The notes under the pieces were generated by a model. That model had not been told where the DNA came from and did not search any database. It saw only the letters and a list, made by a program, of their open reading frames with translations. A program made the position numbers and the translations under genes. A stretch of DNA of 64,000 nt from positions 1,426,001 through 1,490,000 of the forward strand of contig OZ220706.1 of the NCBI GenBank assembly GCA_965116695.1, in the 5' to 3' direction. Below are positions 60,063 through 64,000 of the stretch, in pieces. This DNA comes from JAJDTT01 sp965116695 (lineage in GTDB: Bacteria; Acidobacteriota; UBA6911; RPQK01; JAJDTT01). Numbering within the stretch: position 1 is the first letter of the stretch; every line of letters begins with the position of its first letter.

Positions 60063-60875
60063 ATGAGTGTGAAATGGGTCTACTGGAAGCGTGCCACGGT
60101 CTTGTCGGGAATCCTCGTCTTGCTGTTTCTGACTTGGTGGCCACAGAGCGAGTCCCCGACACCGAGTCCGCCCGGCATCATCGCGCCAGCGCGTCCGGAT
60201 CAGCTCCCGGCGGCGGTCATCCGGCCTCGGCCGATTCGCCGTCCCATGCCGCATCTGGAATTTGAGACGTATCCGTCTTTGCTGGAATCCGAGAAGCGGC
60301 AACGCCCCCGGCCGGAAGCGGAGTATGTCTACGTGTCGGACACGAGTGATTGCTACGGGCTGCTGCTGCAAGCCGCGATGGACGGCGTCCCCAACCCGGA
60401 CACCAGCCATCTGGGAGACTGTGCTGGCGCGACCCCGCTGCACAAGGCCAACACACCGGGGCAGGTCCAGGCGCTGTTGGATGCGGGAGCCGATGTGAAC
60501 GCGCAAGACGAGTATGGGAACTCTGTGCTCCACTCTCACGCCGTCCGCCACTCCGGCACCGAGGACTCGCTTGCCATCATCGACCTGCTCTTGGAGAACG
60601 GCGCGGACCCAAGGCTTGAGAACGAACAGGGCGAGGCCCCGTGGAAGCTCGCGTTTCTGCACTCGACCGTGGCTCCCGGCCATTTGGTGACGCACGAGAG
60701 GATCGTCCGGGAAGCAGCGGACCAGGGGCTCACCATTGAGGACTATCTCGCCGTGAACCCCCGTGATCAGGCCCGGCTGGACGAGTTGATGCAGGGCTAT
60801 CTGGTGGAAGCTCTGATCCAGCGCCGACTGCTGGCTGCCGCTGTCGCCAGCGCCCCCGTCGTGGCGAGTCGCTAG
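60063..60875 (+). CDS. Ankyrin-repeat protein with N-terminal membrane anchor
   Basis: AAGGAG precedes the ATG. The 270-residue protein has a membrane helix (ATVLSGILVLLFLTWW), a Pro-rich linker and ankyrin repeats near residues 115-200 (GATPLHKANTPGQVQALLDA, then DVNAQDEYGNSVLHSHAV and IIDLLLENGADPRLENEQG). The C-terminus is helical. It is probably a periplasmic or membrane-tethered protein-binding factor. Partner unknown. Confidence 0.82.
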   Translation: MSVKWVYWKRATVLSGILVLLFLTWWPQSESPTPSPPGIIAPARPDQLPAAVIRPRPIRRPMPHLEFETYPSLLESEKRQRPRPEAEYVYVSDTSDCYGLLLQAAMDGVPNPDTSHLGDCAGATPLHKANTPGQVQALLDAGADVNAQDEYGNSVLHSHAVRHSGTEDSLAIIDLLLENGADPRLENEQGEAPWKLAFLHSTVAPGHLVTHERIVREAADQGLTIEDYLAVNPRDQARLDELMQGYLVEALIQRRLLAAAVASAPVVASR

Positions 60876-60937
60876 TGGATACGCACGCCCGCAACGAGTC
60901 GAGTTCCTCAAGGAGATCATCCCCGAAGGAGACTGCC

Positions 60938-61216
60938 ATGCAAGACATTCAACCGATGGTTATTCACTACGGCCGGTCCCGGGACGTGGGTCTGATGACG
61001 GCCTGCGGCTCGTCCGGCATTGTTTCTTCGTGGCAGGCCCCGACCTGCCCCGCTTGTGCCCGCCAACTGGCGCAACGCCGAATCCGGATCCGTCGAGACT
61101 ATTGCCCAGCAGGAGGCTTCATGAGAACACGCACAAAAAATGATGAGCGACAATACAGGATCACCTTGGTGCTGCTGGTGGCCTTGTTGCTTCTGGCTAC
61201 CCTGCCGGCTGTGTGA
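60938..61216 (+). CDS. Small protein with CxxC cluster and C-terminal membrane helix
   Basis: The frame is open from 60875, but GAAGGAG lies seven bases before the ATG at 60938, giving 92 residues. MVIHYGRSRDVGLMTACG and APTCPACARQL supply three cysteines of a possible metal site. The end is a membrane helix (ITLVLLVALLLLATLPAV). It follows the ankyrin gene closely and may be co-transcribed with it. Confidence 0.55.
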   Translation: MQDIQPMVIHYGRSRDVGLMTACGSSGIVSSWQAPTCPACARQLAQRRIRIRRDYCPAGGFMRTRTKNDERQYRITLVLLVALLLLATLPAV

Positions 61217-61348
61217 CGCGGCACATGCCCAACTGGTCCAGAGTGCAAGCCATGTCTCCTGAGACCAAGATCGAGGTGCAATTATCCGAAGACACGTTCA
61301 TCTGATCCATCTAGGCCGTTGGGTTTGGGCCGCAAATGATCTAACCCC

Positions 61349-61591
61349 ATGAACCATCCTCACAACCTCCTATCCGGTACCATTGACAGCGACACGGCGG
61401 ACCTCATCCTGTCCGCTCTCGTGTTTGGGGGGATAACTGTCGGGATGATGCTCCTGACGGACAAGATCAAGCCACGGGAACCTAGGTGGCCCCGACCTGG
61501 ACACACCGTAAGAGATCTCACGTTGGGCTGGCTTGGGGGCGCGGGTGGGTATCTCGTGGCTCAGTTGTTCTTGAATCAGGCGGGGTGCTGA
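61349..61591 (+). CDS. Small two-helix membrane protein, 80 residues
   Basis: The ATG at 61349 lacks a clear Shine-Dalgarno. The protein has a first helix (LILSALVFGGITVGMMLLT), a basic Pro-rich loop (KIKPREPRWPRPGHTV) and a second helix (LGWLGGAGGYLVAQLFL). No family recognised. Confidence 0.55.
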   Translation: MNHPHNLLSGTIDSDTADLILSALVFGGITVGMMLLTDKIKPREPRWPRPGHTVRDLTLGWLGGAGGYLVAQLFLNQAGC

Positions 61592-61659
61592 GGGACGGTC
61601 GCCGAGACAGTTCCGCACTTGGCAGTCGCTAATGTTTACGGCGACTCATTTCGGCTGGG

Positions 61660-61775
61660 CACAAAGGTGGTCTCGTGGCCGATCCGGGAGTGTGAATGGG
61701 ACAAGCCCGGTGGATTCATAAAAAGCGGTTCCGGCGCTTCACAAATACGCTTTCCCCGATCTGTTACGAGATACC
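61660..61775 (+). repeat. Family A repeat, partial copy 4 (left half only)
   Basis: GCCGATCCGGGAGTGTGAAT, the ATTCA-type units and CACAAATACGCTTTCCCCGA match copies 2 and 3. The three-armed structured half is missing. The secreted 261-residue protein gene follows directly. Confidence 0.7.
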
Positions 61776-61812
61776 TGACCGAGGCCGACCATCCGGAAGG
61801 ACGGTGAAACCT

Positions 61813-62598
61813 ATGCGATTCAAACTATTGGTAATTGGGCTCCTGCTGCTCCTCGCGCCGGGCAGTCAGGCGCGCCAGAACCGCCCGGAACGCTCCCTCA
61901 ATGTCGGCACCGGAGAGAAGCAGCTAATCGCCCCAGTGTTCACTCAGTCCGACCCACTGGCGTCTTATCTGTCCATTGCGGAAGTGTCGGGCCGATACGT
62001 TGGCGTGACTGTCCAGGAGTACCGAGAGAACGGGAGGGAGTCGTATAGAGAGTCACATTTGATCGCCCGCGATGCGTTGTCGGTCCACAACACACACCAT
62101 CCCTTGACGGGTCCCTTCACTGACAATGGGTGGGCGAAGATTACGTTTCCCGATTTCGCAGAGGTCTACGCCGTCAACACGACATGGAACCGGAAACGTC
62201 CGGGACTGTACGTCGAATCCCAAGTGGTCGAGCCCGTCAAAGCATTCCGACTGTTCGCACGGTTAACGGAGGAAGGAGAGACGGGGATCGCGATTGTCAA
62301 TCCAACTGATGCGGCGCAATCAGTCACAGTGACCTTCTACGAACATGGGCCAGAGTTAGGAAGGGTGAGCAATAGGACGTGGGAGATCGAGGCCCAAAGC
62401 AAGCTGAGCCGGTTCCTGCGGGAGTTGGTCCCCCTGGGTGGAGACCCACCACCTTCGACCATCAGTGCTGAACCGATCAGATTCAATGGCGTGATTCGCG
62501 TCCAGGGGGAAACAGTCATTGCCGTGGGAGCCCTCTGGTTCTCACGGGAGACGGAATGGTTTAGCTCCGTGATCGTTACAACGGAGCCTCATCGCTGA
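61813..62598 (+). CDS. Secreted protein of unknown function, 261 residues
   Basis: The ATG at 61813 (frame open from 61696 inside the repeat) gives a clear signal peptide (MRFKLLVIGLLLLLAPGSQA). The mature protein is beta-rich, with VSGRYVGVTVQEYRENGRES, TGIAIVNPTDAAQSVTVTFY and VIRVQGETVIAVGALWFSRE. The middle block resembles Ig-like or pilus-type sandwich folds used in secreted adhesin-like proteins. No enzyme motif is seen. Confidence 0.75.
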   Translation: MRFKLLVIGLLLLLAPGSQARQNRPERSLNVGTGEKQLIAPVFTQSDPLASYLSIAEVSGRYVGVTVQEYRENGRESYRESHLIARDALSVHNTHHPLTGPFTDNGWAKITFPDFAEVYAVNTTWNRKRPGLYVESQVVEPVKAFRLFARLTEEGETGIAIVNPTDAAQSVTVTFYEHGPELGRVSNRTWEIEAQSKLSRFLRELVPLGGDPPPSTISAEPIRFNGVIRVQGETVIAVGALWFSRETEWFSSVIVTTEPHR

Positions 62599-62760
62599 CA
62601 TCGTACTCCCACTTCGCGTTGGCGCACCGGTCAGCGCCAAAGCATCCGGGCCGCTCCCATGGCGATCTTCGATCCCGATAAGGTAGGAGTGTCGATTACC
62701 TGGAGCCGTGGTACGATTCGCCCCACGGCGAAGAACCCGGATCCAGAAAGGACGAGATGC

Positions 62761-62844
62761 ATGGGGATCTATAAGGTGAAGGATCGCCGGGGGAGACGGC
62801 GACACGTTGTCAGTAAGCACTGGAAGCGCATCCTCCACCGCTGA
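62761..62844 (+). pseudogene. N-terminal remnant of an integrase (arm-binding region)
   Basis: After AAAGGACGAG an ATG reads MGIYKVKDRRGRRRHVVSKH and then seven unrelated residues. The opening MGIYK-KD-RG-RR-VVSK is typical of tyrosine-integrase arm-binding N-termini, which normally continue WPDG and a fingered sheet. The gene is therefore truncated to 27 codons. Confidence 0.45.
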
Positions 62845-63541
62845 GCCCCACCCTTCACCACGGCTTGACCGAACGGTTCCCATCCACGGACCTCCAATAG
62901 GGTCGCATGGAATCCCGTTTAGAACGTGGGATGCAATGAGGGAACCAGCTCGGAAGAATAGACAATAATTATAGTACTATCAGTTAATTACGAGAAATCT
63001 ACCGTACACCCTGCGGGAGCAGCGCTCGAACGCCGTCGTCGCGTAGACTCGACTCACCGCTGGCCGTCGACCGTGCCGCGGTGGTGCCGCACGTCCAGGA
63101 TCACTGGATTCACTCAATAGCTCAATCTCCGGAACAAGGTTCTCCAGTCTGATCCCCTCCGGGTCCTCCCCTTCCGGGTGGTGTGTTGCGAGTCGGAAGG
63201 GCCCGAGGAGCCATCGGCGTTGGACGACCCATCCCAAGAGTAGGCAACTGTCCGAAACCGGACACTTTGTCCCGGAATCGGGCACTTCGCTGCGGCCTGA
63301 AGCAGGGTCGTTGCGTCATCGGGTAGGTGCGTCATCGAGTAGTGATCGAAACGCGGGATCACACCTGACGTCAGGCGTCTCAGGAATCCAACCTAGCAGA
63401 ACGACGTCGACACGGACTTCGAAACTGTCCCTTTTCTGCGGAACTGCGCACTGTCCCTTTTCTGCGGTCCGTCGTGGGCATGCCGGTCCCGCGCCGCGCC
63501 GATTTCCTGATCCAACAGTGGGAAACAACGTACGCCGGGTC
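62845..63541. other. Right-end intergenic region of the island, no gene supported
   Basis: An AT-rich patch (62960-63000) is followed by short minus-strand frames without recognisable homology. Two palindromes lie at 63249-63264 and 63268-63284. Two copies of an 18-base unit (ACTGTCCCTTTTCTGCGG) lie at 63424-63441 and 63450-63467, next to the right direct repeat. Confidence 0.5.
63249..63284. promoter_or_regulatory. Two tandem palindromes about 20 bp apart
   Basis: TGTCCGAAACCGGACA (63249-63264) is a perfect inverted repeat, and TGTCCCGGAATCGGGCA (63268-63284) is a near one. Their centres are about two helical turns apart, as for paired dimeric regulators or enhancer-binding proteins. No gene start lies close enough to assign a target. 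Confidence 0.35.
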
Positions 63542-63581
63542 TCAGACTTCGTCCCTGCGGAACCGTTCCAACAAGTGATCG
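63473..63581 (+). repeat. Right direct repeat (attR-like) at the GMC gene 3' end
   Basis: It matches 47101-47211 in the same orientation. It includes the stop (63542-63544) and last 13 codons of the GMC gene, then about 70 bases beyond the gene. Outside this stretch the two loci are unrelated. Confidence 0.8.
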
Positions 63582-64000
63582 CAGGCCCGGACCGTGAGGG
63601 CCATCATGGTCAGGGTGGGGTTTTGGCAGCCGGCGCTCACGAAACAGGATCCATCGGTGACCAGCAGGTTGTCGATGTCGTGGCACTGGTTGTAGGCGTC
63701 GAGCACCGACTTGCCCGGGTCGTGTCCCATCCGGGCCGTCCCCACTTCGTGAATCGCCATGCCCGGCATGGCCGTGCGGGCGTTGACCCTGATGTTGCGA
63801 GCCCCGGTCGACTCCAACATCTCCGCCGCCGTAGTGGCGGCGTCCTCCATCATGGCCGTTTCGTTGGGACCGTGGGTCATTTGGATCCTGAGGGCCGGGA
63901 TTCCCCAAGCGTCCTTTTTCTCCGGGTCGATCTCGCAATAGTTGTCCAGCCGGGCAAGGGATTCTCCGAACCCGCTCAGCCGGATCATGTAAAAGCCCTC
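63542..64000 (-). CDS. GMC-type oxidoreductase, C-terminal part
   Basis: The frame is open to the right edge, so the N-terminal FAD domain lies outside the window. Present are AMPGMAIHEVGTARMG, with the conserved active-site His, and DGSCFVSAGCQNPTLTMMAL, the conserved C-terminal GMC block with Asn. GMC enzymes oxidise alcohols or sugars with FAD. The gene end ACDHLLERFRRDEV coincides with the repeated segment that bounds the island. Confidence 0.92.
   Translation of the reverse strand, partial: EGFYMIRLSGFGESLARLDNYCEIDPEKKDAWGIPALRIQMTHGPNETAMMEDAATTAAEMLESTGARNIRVNARTAMPGMAIHEVGTARMGHDPGKSVLDAYNQCHDIDNLLVTDGSCFVSAGCQNPTLTMMALTVRACDHLLERFRRDEV

Larger units (their letters stand above)
47101..63581. 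mobile_element. Putative 16.5-kb integrative island
   Basis: Direct repeats of about 110 bp bound this segment at 47101-47211 and 63473-63581. Each contains the last codons and stop of a GMC oxidoreductase gene plus about 70 bases beyond it. Inside, just after the left repeat, are a transposase and a tyrosine integrase. The cargo is unlike the flanks: small ORFs, repeats, truncated integrases, regulators. This is how an element inserted into the 3' end of a gene looks. About 10% divergence between the ends means an old event or ends from different elements. Confidence 0.65.

Noticed and set aside
49925..61775. CRISPR array
   Set aside because: The repeats are long, few, unevenly spaced and partly gene-associated; there are no regular short repeats with spacers and no cas genes.
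1..64000. tRNA gene as the island's integration site
   Set aside because: No cloverleaf or T-arm consensus was seen near either boundary or elsewhere; the repeat lies in a protein-coding 3' end.

Overview
The window is high-G+C DNA from a diderm bacterium. It has a TonB-dependent receptor, several Tat- and Sec-exported enzymes, a PVC-type haem protein with HEAT repeats and Tat-tagged Gfo/Idh/MocA oxidoreductases. This mix fits an environmental Acidobacteriota genome or a related Planctomycetota/Verrucomicrobiota-like lineage. That placement is inferred from gene content; the window has no rRNA or tRNA gene that could test it.

Region 1 (1-47,100) is ordinary chromosome. It opens with exported hydrolases and oxidoreductases (a truncated beta-propeller-like protein, a Tat metallo-beta-lactamase-fold protein, MlrC-like M81 protein, SRAP/YedK, the haem/HEAT protein, a ceramidase-like protein, a CitE-Gfo/Idh pair). 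Proline genes proB-proA follow, then a block of exported sugar/glycan-type proteins (sialidase-like, GHL10-like, an unknown 631-residue protein, a second Gfo/Idh). An SDR / D-2-hydroxyacid dehydrogenase / acetoacetate decarboxylase-like operon, a TonB receptor, a selenide-water-dikinase fusion, bcp and leuA-leuC-leuD come next. The region continues with a HupE-like protein translationally coupled to a DsbA-like thioredoxin whose signal peptide is cut off by a 7-bp duplication, an MFS exporter, ychF, a PIG-L deacetylase and a nitrilase-type amidase. It ends in four tandem paralogues of a secreted, possibly LolA-like family, with a zinc alcohol dehydrogenase between copies three and four.

Region 2 (47,101-63,581) is an accessory island. 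A direct repeat of about 110 bp, roughly 90% identical by eye, marks both ends and carries the 3' end of a GMC oxidoreductase gene. Inside are a REP-associated transposase with neighbouring short repeats, a P4-type integrase whose usual nucleophilic Tyr is His, remnants of two other integrases, a single-protein two-component regulator (GAF-PAS-kinase-receiver-winged helix), an ECF sigma factor, coupled small Cys-rich proteins, several tiny membrane proteins, an ankyrin protein and a secreted protein. Two families of structured repeats run through it: one predicted to fold as a three-armed structure (three full copies, one partial), and one with two successive hairpins in front of small genes (four copies). 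A cassette holding the first family, the Cys-rich pair, the kinase and its promoter is present twice; the first copy is decayed and internally deleted.

Region 3 (63,542-64,000) is the C-terminal part of a GMC oxidoreductase running off the right edge, presumably the integration target. The most unusual content is the island's structured repeats and the small genes linked to them, followed by the tandem secreted paralogues.
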